Shown: positions 8,489-15,883 of the stretch, in pieces
Layout: each line of letters opens with the position of its first letter
Numbering within the stretch: position 1 is the stretch's first letter
Source: an uncultured Anaeromyxobacter sp.
GTDB taxonomy: Bacteria > Myxococcota > Myxococcia > Myxococcales > Anaeromyxobacteraceae
NCBI GenBank assembly: GCA_903874275.1
Contig: CAIQRS010000146.1
Span: 1 to 64,000, forward strand
Length of the DNA stretch: 64,000 nt
Reading direction: 5' to 3'
The notes under the pieces: model-generated
What the model was told of the DNA's origin: nothing
The model's database searches: none
What the model saw: only the letters and a program-made list of their open reading frames with translations
Translations under genes and position numbers: made by a program

Positions 8489-9915
8489 CCCTCCGCGCCA
8501 AGATCGTGGCCCTGGTCGTCGGGCTCACCCTGGCGCTCCTCGGCGGCCTGGCCGCCTTCCTGGGCGGCTCCTGGTCCCGCTGGTCGCTCGACACCCTGGA
8601 TGCGGAGCTCACGGATCGCGCCGCCGGCATCGCCGCCCGGATCGAGGTGAAGCGGGACGGCCGGATCGAGATGGAGGGAGGGGAGGGCGCGCCGAGGGAC
8701 ACCTCCCACCCCGTTCGCGTCATCGGCCCGGGTGGGGAGATCGTGGGCCATGGAACGCTCCCCTGGCCCTCGCCGGAATCGGGCGCCGTCACGGTACAGG
8801 GCGCGCCGGACGGCCCGTGGAGGGTGGTGACGCGGCGGCTCCCCGCGGGCGAGGACGAGGGAGGCGGGCGGCACGCGCGAGCGGGGGTGGTGGTCCAGGT
8901 GGCGGGGCAGGAAGCTCCCTTCGCCGCGCTGGGCGAGCGCTTCAGGGAGGGGCTCCTGGCGGCGCTCGTCGGCGCCCTGCTCCTGGGAGGGGTGGCAGCG
9001 GCCCTTCTCGCGCACCTCTCCCTTCGCCCCCTCCGCCGCCTGGCCACGGAGGTGGAGTCCATCGGCGCGACGATGCTCGACCGGCGGGTCGGGGAGGACG
9101 GCCTCGACCCCGAGCTCCGGCACGTGGCCCGCTCCTTCAACGAGTTGCTGGGTCGGCTCGAGCAGGCGATGCAGCGCCAGCGCCAGCTCGTCTCCCGGGC
9201 CAGCCACTCGCTGCGAACTCCCACGGCCACGATCCTCACCCGCGCCGAGGTGGCGCTCCGCCGGGACCGGTCGCCCGAGGAGTACCGCGCGGCGCTCGCC
9301 GACGTCGCGGTCGCGGCGCGCGAGTCGTCGACGCTGGTGACCCACCTCCTCACCCTGGCGCGCCTCGAGGAGCCGCGCGCCAACGCCGTGCGGCAGCCGG
9401 TTCCGCTCGAGCCCCTGGCGGCCGAGGTGGCCCGGCTCCTGGCGCCGCGCGCCGCCGAGGCCGGCCTCGCCATCGAGGTGGACGTCCCGGGCGGTCTCGC
9501 GGTCCGGGCCGACCCGGCCACGCTTCGCGAGCTCCTGGAGGCGCTCCTCGACAACGCCCTCCTCTACACCCCGAGTGGAGGGCGGTGCGGCGTCCGTGCC
9601 GAGCCGGGTGCGGGCACCATCTCGCTCTCGGTCTGGGACACCGGCCCGGGCATCCCCGTGGCGGAGCGCGGCCAGGTGTTCGACCGCTTCTTCCGCGGCG
9701 TCGCCGCCCAGGGGTCCGGCCGGCCCGGGAGCGGCCTGGGGCTCGCCATCGTCAAGGCCATCGCGGATGCCCACGGGGCCAGGCTCACGCTCGGGGAGCG
9801 CCCGGGTGGCGGGGCGGTCTTCTCGGTGGAGCTTCCGCTCGGGGAGGACGGGAAGGTCAGCGGGCGGGCGCAGGTCGGGAGCAGCCGACGAGGCGCGACA
9901 CGCACGCGACCGTGA
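8485..9915 (+). CDS. Sensor histidine kinase
   Basis: 476 aa starting at GTG 8485. Domains in order: N-terminal TM helix, a short periplasmic region of about 110 residues, a second TM helix, HAMP (SLRPLRRLATEVE), HisKA with phospho-acceptor His241 (RASHSLRTPTA, a slightly unusual H-box with Ser-Leu after His), and HATPase with N-box LLDNALLYTP, DTGPGIP and GSGLGLAIV. The last ~60 nt overlap the antisense broken dedA gene. A 52-nt stretch of its 3' region recurs exactly at 20268. Confidence 0.9.
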   Translation: MTLRAKIVALVVGLTLALLGGLAAFLGGSWSRWSLDTLDAELTDRAAGIAARIEVKRDGRIEMEGGEGAPRDTSHPVRVIGPGGEIVGHGTLPWPSPESGAVTVQGAPDGPWRVVTRRLPAGEDEGGGRHARAGVVVQVAGQEAPFAALGERFREGLLAALVGALLLGGVAAALLAHLSLRPLRRLATEVESIGATMLDRRVGEDGLDPELRHVARSFNELLGRLEQAMQRQRQLVSRASHSLRTPTATILTRAEVALRRDRSPEEYRAALADVAVAARESSTLVTHLLTLARLEEPRANAVRQPVPLEPLAAEVARLLAPRAAEAGLAIEVDVPGGLAVRADPATLRELLEALLDNALLYTPSGGRCGVRAEPGAGTISLSVWDTGPGIPVAERGQVFDRFFRGVAAQGSGRPGSGLGLAIVKAIADAHGARLTLGERPGGGAVFSVELPLGEDGKVSGRAQVGSSRRGATRTRP

Positions 9916-10202
9916 TCGCCACGGCGACGAGGCCGACCGAGAACCATCCGATCCGGCTCCAGGCCTCCGAAGAAGACCGCCGTGGAGTTTGCAGGCAGGA
10001 GCCCGGCGAGTACCGCGGCCAGGCAGAGCGGGGCGTCGATGCGACCCTGTGCCACGAGCATTCCCATCGAGACGACGACGATCTCCTCTGGGAAGGAGGG
10101 CAGGACGCACCCCTGCAGCAGGATCCAGCTCGCGGCGAGCGCCACCTGCCACTGCGGGAGGTCGGCGACCCGGGCGAGCAGTTCATTCACGCCCTGTTCC
10201 AA
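9857..10202 (-). pseudogene. dedA remnant with internal out-of-frame deletion
   Basis: The first ~75 residues (ELLARVADLPQWQVALAASW through PANSTAVFFGG) match the intact DedA at 22441. The frame then switches, and in the neighbouring frame EAWSRIGWFSVGL matches the extreme C-terminus of the intact paralogue (EAWARIGWASAAL). The ~120-residue middle is missing and the junction is out of frame. The long track ORF 9564..10202 simply reads on through the antisense of the kinase gene. This is a deletion pseudogene of a membrane DedA/SNARE-associated protein, convergent with and overlapping the kinase gene. Confidence 0.82.
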
Positions 10203-10259
10203 GCCACGGGTCGGTGAGGGATTCGGGTCCGGACCGGGGCGGTCAGGTGACGATCCGGT

Positions 10260-10502
10260 TCAGGGGGCGGCCTCGAGCTTCCGGAAGGGCTCGGCATGCA
10301 GGAAGCCCGGGCAAGGATCGCAGGTCCAGCTTCTCCATCCGCTGCGGAACGCCACCTCCAGGCAACGCTCGTAGGCCGGGCACCAGAGACTTCGCCTCCG
10401 CCCCATCTCCTCGGGTGACAGCGCCGCCGACAGCTCGGAGGGCCCCGCCAGGCGCGGGTCTACGGCGAGCCGGAGGCGGGTGCGCAGGTCGATGATCTTC
10501 AT
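10260..10502 (-). CDS. Small C-x5-C-x13-C-x2-C protein
   Basis: 80-aa protein from ATG 10502 (hidden inside a longer track ORF). Its core RRSLWCPAYERC...GWRSWTCDPC is shared with the gene at 23055, and the four Cys have identical spacing, suggesting a small zinc-binding fold. It lies between the broken dedA and a DUF2188-like gene, exactly as its paralogue lies between intact dedA and DUF2188-like. Function unknown. Confidence 0.65.
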   Translation of the reverse strand: MKIIDLRTRLRLAVDPRLAGPSELSAALSPEEMGRRRSLWCPAYERCLEVAFRSGWRSWTCDPCPGFLHAEPFRKLEAAP

Positions 10503-10515
10503 GGCGCGAGGCGGC

Positions 10516-10731
10516 TCAGGCCGGGGTTCCGGCCGCGGCTTCCGATGGCGCGGATGTCTCCGGCGGCGACGACCGCTGGACCCGGTCCACCTCCGCGACG
10601 CCCGCCGACCAGGCATCGGAGGTCGAGGAATGCCACCCCCGGAGGAGCACCCCGTCCACGGCGACCACCCACTTCCGGCCACCGCCGAACACCTGGAGGA
10701 CGTGCCGTCCAATCTGGAACATGTTGGCCAT
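10516..10731 (-). CDS. DUF2188-like small protein
   Basis: 71 aa if started at ATG 10731 (MANMFQIG); ATG 10758 used by the track would add nine residues. The family pattern is NxFxVGxxVxxVFxxxxxWxxxVdGVLxxxxxxxxSDAWxAGvxEVDR, with three more copies at 11023, 23329 and 34555. The GW-x-x-x-x-dG...T/S-x-x-A-W layout resembles DUF2188, but I cannot run a profile search. It starts a minus-strand cassette with the Cys protein and dedA remnant. Confidence 0.6.
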   Translation of the reverse strand: MANMFQIGRHVLQVFGGGRKWVVAVDGVLLRGWHSSTSDAWSAGVAEVDRVQRSSPPETSAPSEAAAGTPA

Positions 10732-10801
10732 GGGTGCCTCTCGGGTCTCGCGGGACATGCGCGCATGCTCGGGGAGGAGGGCGGCGCCGCGGCGGCGCTC
10801 C

Positions 10802-10819
10802 GGCGACGATTCGGGAAAG
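10802..10819 (-). promoter_or_regulatory. Half-conserved Pho-box-like element before DUF2188-like gene
   Basis: On the minus strand it reads CTTTCCC-GAAT-CGTCGCC. The GAATCGTCGCC part recurs before the DUF2188-like genes at 34555 and (CAAT variant) 23329, and as GAATCGTCG before the HD-protein gene. No clear -10 lies at the usual distance, so it is weaker evidence than the phoA promoters. Confidence 0.3.
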
Positions 10820-10888
10820 CCGGACCGTCACCGGATCGCCTTCCCGGCGCCCCGGAACCGAAACCCTGCTCGACTAGCCAGGAGGGCA

Positions 10889-11026
10889 ATGGACCCAGTC
10901 CAACCGGATCGGCATCTCCTGCTCCTCGCCCTGCTGGTGTGGGGCTTCCTCACGGTCATCGGCGTGATCATCTCCCGCTTCATGAGCCACCGGTCCGGGC
11001 AGGCCCCCAGGCGGCGAGGCCCATGA
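10889..11026 (+). CDS. Single-pass membrane small protein (45 aa)
   Basis: Starts at ATG 10889 with GGAGG seven bases upstream. One TM helix (LLLLALLVWGFLTVIGVII) is followed by a basic tail. Its stop overlaps the next start as ATGA, so it is translationally coupled to the DUF2188-like gene. Not recognised; it is too short for the track as an independent ORF. Confidence 0.5.
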   Translation: MDPVQPDRHLLLLALLVWGFLTVIGVIISRFMSHRSGQAPRRRGP

Positions 11027-11232
11027 GCAACATCTTCATCGTCGGCACCCACGTGTTCAACGTGTTCGTCAGCGGCGCCGGCTGGGCGATGTCCGTCGAC
11101 GGGGTCCTCGTCGAAGGCACCTTTCCGACGAGGAGCGATGCCTGGGAAGCCGGGCTCGTCTTGGTGGAACGAGCCGACCGGCTCGCGGAGGAGTCCCGGC
11201 GGCGGGGTTCCGCGAAAGACCCTCACACCTGA
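11023..11232 (+). CDS. DUF2188-like small protein
   Basis: 69 aa from ATG 11023 (MSNIFIVG). Most similar to the 34555 copy: MSNIFIVG..VFNVF...GW..SV.GVL.E......RSDAW.AG. Within the decayed cassette it precedes the purple acid phosphatase remnant and phoA, whereas in the intact cassette the equivalent gene follows phoA. Soluble, Trp/Val-rich; function unknown. Confidence 0.6.
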   Translation: MSNIFIVGTHVFNVFVSGAGWAMSVDGVLVEGTFPTRSDAWEAGLVLVERADRLAEESRRRGSAKDPHT

Positions 11233-11318
11233 GGTCGAAGTCGGGGCTGCTCGCGACCACGACGAAGGACCGGAGCAGTTCTCCTCGAAGTCCGCGGCGG
11301 TGCCCGGTCGTGGAGAGG
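11231..11318 (-). pseudogene. Remnant of purple acid phosphatase 3' end
   Basis: About 90 nt match the 3' part of the intact gene at 31338. The codons for DFEENC..RSFVVV are recognisable, with a 1-nt loss after the Cys codon. A ~40-nt segment is then deleted, and the codons of ASGPDVEP resume as ASSPDFDL. Nothing upstream of this fragment is recognisable. Orientation and position relative to phoA are the same as in the intact cassette. Confidence 0.75.
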
Positions 11319-11412
11319 AGTCCCCTCAAATGTAACTCAGGGTGAGTGCGACAGGCGAGGTCCATAAGGGAGTCCTCATCTGGTTCCGCTTCGCCTCGCG
11401 CTGGCCACACAG

Positions 11413-11457
11413 CGTCACCGACACTTCACCGCGGTCGACTCCTGGCGCGCCTACGGT
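11413..11457 (+). promoter_or_regulatory. Pho-box-like promoter of phoA (copy 1)
   Basis: CGTCACC-GACA-CTTCACC, then 21 nt, then TACGGT. One of the clearest boxes in the window; the surrounding GCGTCAC...CTTCACCG and GCGCTCCAACCA segments are conserved with the second phoA promoter. Confidence 0.65.
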
Positions 11458-11513
11458 GGCGCTCCAACCAAACGCGGCTCTGATCCGGACGCCGCTCAAC
11501 CCATGGGGTCACA

Positions 11514-12716
11514 ATGAGTGAAGGTCAGGCAGGATTCCTCTCCGCCGCTGGATGGCAGCGGCTGGCGGCCGTCTCCGCCATCGCCCTCGCGGCCGCCGGG
11601 GGCGCCCCGGCGCGCGCCGACGGCGGCGAGAAGGGGCACGCGAAGAACGTCATCATCATGGTCCCGGACGGCATGGGGCTCGCCGACGTGACCGCCACCC
11701 GCATCTACAAGCACGGGCTCGACGGGTTGCTCAACTTCGAGACGCTGGAGCACATCGGCTACCAGAGGACCTACTCGGCCAACAGCGTCATCACCGACTC
11801 CGCCCCGGCGGCGTCGGCCTGGGCCTGCGGCGAGAAGTTCAACAACGGCGAGATCTGCTTCCACGGCGACGGGCGGGCCTTCAAGCCCAGCATCCTCGAG
11901 CTGGCCCGGAAGCAGGGGAAGGCCACCGCGCTCGTCGCCACCTCCACCATCACCCACGCCACGCCGGCCTCCTTCGGCGCGCACGTGGTCAACCGCAACT
12001 GCGAGAACGAGATCGCCCGTCAGTACATCCAGGTGACCGGGGTCGACCTGCTGCTCGGCAGCGGCGTCGACAAGTTCACGTCGGTCAAGGCCGACGCCTG
12101 CGGGACGGTGGGCGACCTCATCCCCCAGGCGAAGGCCAAGGGTTACGCCGTGGCGTACGACAAGGCGGGGCTGGACGCCGCGGTCGCCGCCGGTGGCAAG
12201 AAGATCCTCGGCCTCTTCGGCAACGGCGGGACGGTTCCCGAGTACCTCCGCACCCCCGCCACGACCGAGCCGCACCTCCCCGAGATGGCCGCCGCGGCGC
12301 TGAAGGTCGTGGAGAAGAACCGCAGCGGCTTCTTCCTCATGGTGGAGGGGTCCCAGGTCGACTGGGCCAACCACGCCAAGGACTACCCCTACCAGCTCGG
12401 CGAGATGCTCGCCTTCGACGACGCCGTGAAGGTCGTCCGGGACTGGATCGACGCCGACGAGGACCGCCGGGAGAACACGTTGCTCATCGTCGTCGCCGAC
12501 CACGACACCGGCGGCTTCGCCATCAACGGGCCGCAAACGGCCCTCCTCAAGGCGGGCGAGAAGGTCGAAGCGGGCTGGACGACCGGCAACCACACCGGCG
12601 TCGACACGCTCATCTGGAGCCAGGGGCCGGGCAGCAAGGCGCTGACCCGCGCCATCGACAACACCGAGATCTACGGGGTGATGGTCAAGGCCCTGGGCGA
12701 CGCGAAGGACGAGTAG
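11514..12716 (+). CDS. phoA: Secreted alkaline phosphatase (PhoA superfamily), copy 1
   Basis: Hydrolyses phosphomonoesters in the periplasm or outside the cell. The N-terminal signal is LAAVSAIALAAAGGAPARA. The fold's metal and catalytic motifs are all visible: PDGMG (Asp52), TDSAPAASAW (catalytic Ser96), THATPAS, EGSQVDWANH, ADHDTGGF and GNHTGVD. 400 aa, similar to family length. Nearly identical in layout to copy 2 at 33224. It is transcribed from a Pho-box-like promoter and converges on the HD-protein gene, with a shared terminator between them. Confidence 0.93.
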   Translation: MSEGQAGFLSAAGWQRLAAVSAIALAAAGGAPARADGGEKGHAKNVIIMVPDGMGLADVTATRIYKHGLDGLLNFETLEHIGYQRTYSANSVITDSAPAASAWACGEKFNNGEICFHGDGRAFKPSILELARKQGKATALVATSTITHATPASFGAHVVNRNCENEIARQYIQVTGVDLLLGSGVDKFTSVKADACGTVGDLIPQAKAKGYAVAYDKAGLDAAVAAGGKKILGLFGNGGTVPEYLRTPATTEPHLPEMAAAALKVVEKNRSGFFLMVEGSQVDWANHAKDYPYQLGEMLAFDDAVKVVRDWIDADEDRRENTLLIVVADHDTGGFAINGPQTALLKAGEKVEAGWTTGNHTGVDTLIWSQGPGSKALTRAIDNTEIYGVMVKALGDAKDE

Positions 12717-12733
12717 CGATTCCCTGACGGAAC

Positions 12734-12771
12734 GAGGGGGATCCCCGGGCAGGTACCCGGCGGTCCCCCTC
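12734..12771. terminator. Hairpin terminator between phoA copy 1 and HD gene
   Basis: GAGGGGGA pairs with TCCCCCTC around an inner CCCGGG/CCCGG stem. It lies between two convergent stops and can serve both. The same stem occurs after phoA copy 2. Confidence 0.65.
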
Positions 12772-12788
12772 GACATTCCACGGGGAAG

Positions 12789-14078
12789 CTAGATCGCCCC
12801 GAGCTTCCGGAGCCCGTCGAGCTCCTTCTGCACCGCCGCGACGCCGCCGTTCGCGTACAGGAAGAAGAGCCGCTCCGAGGCCGTCCGGGCCAGGACGCGG
12901 TTCCGGTAGCGCCAGTTGTAGTGGGTCGGATCGTCGGTGGGACCCGGCACGGCGAAGCCGTAGCGGGGCGCCAGGGTCTTCAGGACCTCGAGGACGGCCG
13001 TCATGCTCGGGCCCGTGAAGATGTAGTCGGCGTCGGACAGGTTGTGGATCACGTACTCGGGGAGGAAGTTGCCGCTCGACGCGGGCATCGCCACCTCGCC
13101 CAGCTTCCGGAGCGGCGGAAGGCGGAACGTCCCGTCGGCGAGCTTGACCAGGTATCCGTCGGCCACCGGGTCTCGTCCGGCGATGATGGCGGCGGCGCGG
13201 ATCCAGTTCACCACCTTGTACTCGTTGCCGTAGGTGGGATTGGAGTGGGCGCAGGCCTGGGTGATGACGAGGTCGGGGGGCAGCCGGCGCTGGATGGCCT
13301 CGGCGACGCCGAGGATGTGGTGGGCCCCGGTGCGCGAGTCACCCGCCGACCCGCCGAAGCCGTCGCCGGTTCCCGTGCCCCCGAAGCTGAACTCCTTGAA
13401 CTCGGAGCCGTCGGCGTTCCACTGGAAGACGATGGTCTTCGCCCAGTCGTGCCAGATGGGGGCGGCCACGAGGACGTCGTGGTTGATCTCGAGCCCGGAG
13501 TGGCGGATGAAGTCGTGGTCGCACGACTCGCCGGCGTCCTCGTGCTGCGGCTTCCCGTAGACCGCGTCGTAGCCGGCGCCCAGGCTCAGGCTGGCCCGCT
13601 CGTTGAACGCCTCGTGCACGGGGAGCCCGCCCGGGTGGCCGTGGTGGCCGCCGTAGCTCGAGCCGGGCGCTGAGAAGAAGAGTTGGGGGAGCTTCGGGCA
13701 CGAGGTGCCGTCCTCCAGGACGGGCGGGAAGATGCCCGCGGCGGCGCCGCCGGGAAAGGCCGCGGCGTCGGCCGCGGAGACGAGACCCTCGGCGGCGAGC
13801 CGGTCGAGGACGGCCTTCTTCCTCGCTGCGTCGAGCCCCGCCCGGTGGGTCACGCAGGGGGAATGGCCGATGGCGTCCAGCGTGGCGGCCCGGACCGCCG
13901 CGTCGCCGATGCCGGCGGCCTCCCTCTCGAGGTAGCGGACCTTGCCCTGCACGAGGGGCGAGGCTCCCGCGACGGACATCGCCTCCGCGTTCCCGGCTCC
14001 CGGGACCGTCTGATCGACCGCGAGGACCGGCGCGCTCACGAGAGCGGCGAGCGCACCGGCGAGGACGAGCTTCTTCAT
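12789..14078 (-). CDS. Exported HD-domain-like hydrolase
   Basis: 429 aa with a clear signal peptide (MKKLVLAGALAALVSAPVLA). The central part has the layout of HD phosphohydrolases: YGGHHGHPGGLPVHEAFN (His145, 146, 148, 155), then about 55 residues later IWHDWAK (His210-Asp211, Lys214), and further GAHHILGVAEAI and QACAHSNPT His-containing helices. HD enzymes are usually cytoplasmic nucleotide or cyclic-nucleotide hydrolases; an exported one beside phoA suggests phosphate release from extracellular nucleotides, which is inference. It has a Pho-box-like promoter. The motif order is convincing, but the family name is not known to me. Confidence 0.65.
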   Translation of the reverse strand: MKKLVLAGALAALVSAPVLAVDQTVPGAGNAEAMSVAGASPLVQGKVRYLEREAAGIGDAAVRAATLDAIGHSPCVTHRAGLDAARKKAVLDRLAAEGLVSAADAAAFPGGAAAGIFPPVLEDGTSCPKLPQLFFSAPGSSYGGHHGHPGGLPVHEAFNERASLSLGAGYDAVYGKPQHEDAGESCDHDFIRHSGLEINHDVLVAAPIWHDWAKTIVFQWNADGSEFKEFSFGGTGTGDGFGGSAGDSRTGAHHILGVAEAIQRRLPPDLVITQACAHSNPTYGNEYKVVNWIRAAAIIAGRDPVADGYLVKLADGTFRLPPLRKLGEVAMPASSGNFLPEYVIHNLSDADYIFTGPSMTAVLEVLKTLAPRYGFAVPGPTDDPTHYNWRYRNRVLARTASERLFFLYANGGVAAVQKELDGLRKLGAI

Positions 14079-14111
14079 GGGTGTTCTCCTGGTTGGGGTG
14101 ACGACCGGGGA

Positions 14112-14156
14112 GAGCTAGGAAGGGGCGCGTGGCGACTCCGCGACGATTCGGAGAGG
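14112..14156 (-). promoter_or_regulatory. Pho-box-like promoter of exported HD protein
   Basis: Minus strand: CCTCTCC-GAAT-CGTCGCG, exactly 21 nt, then TAGCTC. Only the second 7-mer is good, but the spacing is as in the phoA and phoX promoters. Confidence 0.4.
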
Positions 14157-14214
14157 AAGCTCACACGCGTGCGCGCGTCCCCCCGAAGTGATGGGTCCGT
14201 CCCGCCGCAAACGT

Positions 14215-14824
14215 CCTGTTACACGAATGGTGAACCCCGTTCGCGAGGTCGTTCCGGGAGCGCAACACGGCGTCCGTAGAGTGCTCCCCGCGTCCCGAGC
14301 CGGGACGCCGGCCCCGGAGGCGGATCCCTGCCGCCCGCCACCGCGCAGGAGAGGGAGGGCGGCGAGGAGACCGGCCACCACCTCCGCTGGAGCGGGAGCA
14401 CGGCCGCAAGATCCCCGCCCTCATGTTCTTCCACATCCCGCTGCAGGAGTTCCGCACGATGTACGACAACGACGCCTACAGGCGCGTCCACCCCGAGCTC
14501 GGGCTCGTCCCGCAGCATGGCGTCATCGGTGAGCGGAACGAGGACGAGTGCCCGGGACCGTTCAACAGCGGCCTCTTCGCGGCGGCGCTGGAGCGCGGTG
14601 ACGTGAAGGGCATCTTCGTCGGGCACGACCACGTGAACGACTGCGTCGGCAACTACTTCGGCATCCAGCTGGGGCACTCGGCCAACTCCGGCTTCGCGAC
14701 CTACGGTCTCGGCGGATCCGAGAACCACCGCATGCGCGGGGCCCGCGTCTTCCAGGTGGACGAGCGAGCTCCCGCGGGCTTCAAGACCCGCATGGTCCGC
14801 GCCATCGACTACGGCATCCAGTAG
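14215..14824 (+). pseudogene. Metallophosphoesterase remnant (N-terminal part deleted)
   Basis: From about 14385 on, the frame (LEREHGRKIPALMFFH... to IDYGIQ stop) is nearly identical to the last third of the intact gene at 34987. Upstream, 14255-14345 matches the intact gene's promoter and leader (GCGCAACACGGCGTC). The start codon and roughly the first 230 codons, including the first metal-binding motifs, are missing between these parts. ATG 14423 in the track would give a 133-aa fragment without a signal peptide or a complete active site. Confidence 0.85.
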
Positions 14825-14839
14825 CGCGGCTGGGCGCGC

Positions 14840-15775
14840 TCACCCGGTCGTGGGGAGCGCATCGTCCCCGGCCGGGTGGGTGTGCACCACCACGTCGGAG
14901 CCCGGCACGGCCGAGCGAACCGCCTCCTCGGCGCGCTCCGCCAGCTCGTGGGCGGCCTCGAGGGACAGGCCCCGGTCCACCTCCAGCGTAACGTCGGCGA
15001 AGACGTCTGGCCCGGAGCGACGGACGCGAACCTGCGAGACCTCCCGCACCCCCTCCACGTGGGCGGCGGCCGCCACCTGGGAGAGCAGGTCGGGCGGCAC
15101 GGCGTCGAGGAGATCGTCCACCGACTTCCTGCCGAGGCGGAGCGAGATCAGCACCGCGATCCCGGCCACGCCGAGCGCGGCCACCGCGTCGGCCCGCGCC
15201 AGCCAGGGGATGTGGAACGCCTCCGAGGCGACCACCGCCAGGAGCCCCACGATCACCACGGACGAACTCCACACGTCCGTCGAGAAGTGGAGCGCATCGG
15301 CCTCCAGGGCCTGGCTGCGGTGCTTCTTGGCCGCGCGCGAGAGGGCACGCGAGCGGGAGATGTCCACCACGATGGAGATGAACATGATGGCGAAGGCCCA
15401 GACCGTGGCCTCCACGTGGACGTCCTCGAAGAGGAGACGCTTGATCGCCTCGTAGGCTATCCAGACACAGGTCGCGAGGAGGAGCCCGGTCTCGAAGAGG
15501 GCCGAGAAGTTCTCGATCTTGCCGTGCCCGTAGGGGTGGTCGTGATCGGCAGGCCGGGCCGACGCCCGGACGGCCCAGAGCGTCACCGCGGCGGCGACGA
15601 GATCGAGCCCCGAATGGGCCGCCTCCGAGAGGATCCCGATCGAGCCCGTCTTGAAGCCCACGACGATCTTCAGGGTGGTGAGGAGCACGGCCGCCGCCAC
15701 GGACGAGGCCGCGACGAGCCGCTTCTCCCGGTCCGCCTGGGCGGTATCCGAGACCTCCGAGACCTTCGGCGCCAT
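14840..15775 (-). CDS. Cation diffusion facilitator (CDF) transporter
   Basis: 311 aa from ATG 15775 (the track ORF extends upstream through non-coding sequence). Five to six TM helices carry the CDF metal sites SIGILSEAAHSGLD and LEADALHFSTDVW; the cytoplasmic part has HPYGHGKIENF after TM2 and a C-terminal ferredoxin-like domain ending in VVVHTHP. It exports divalent cations such as Zn2+ or Fe2+ by proton antiport. A TACTTC hexamer 7 nt before the ATG suggests a leaderless promoter. Not obviously part of the Pho theme. Confidence 0.88.
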   Translation of the reverse strand: MAPKVSEVSDTAQADREKRLVAASSVAAAVLLTTLKIVVGFKTGSIGILSEAAHSGLDLVAAAVTLWAVRASARPADHDHPYGHGKIENFSALFETGLLLATCVWIAYEAIKRLLFEDVHVEATVWAFAIMFISIVVDISRSRALSRAAKKHRSQALEADALHFSTDVWSSSVVIVGLLAVVASEAFHIPWLARADAVAALGVAGIAVLISLRLGRKSVDDLLDAVPPDLLSQVAAAAHVEGVREVSQVRVRRSGPDVFADVTLEVDRGLSLEAAHELAERAEEAVRSAVPGSDVVVHTHPAGDDALPTTG

Positions 15776-15883
15776 GGTGGGCGAAGTACCACGGAGCCGA
15801 CCGTCGTCGGCCGTTCCGGATGGGCTCCGCCCCGAAACTGTCACGAATGGGACACCCGGGAATTGGGCTAGTCTCCGGCCGCG

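Noticed and set aside
8320-10152. 610-aa minus-strand ORF opposite the sensor kinase
   Set aside because: Antisense shadow; kinase motifs are in the plus frame. Only the 9857-10202 part holds dedA remnants, and in other frames.
15838-15874. CTGTCAC half-site before the ABC permease as a Pho box
   Set aside because: No partner 7-mer at 11-bp period fits, and the distance to TAGTCT is 24 nt; not like the other boxes.
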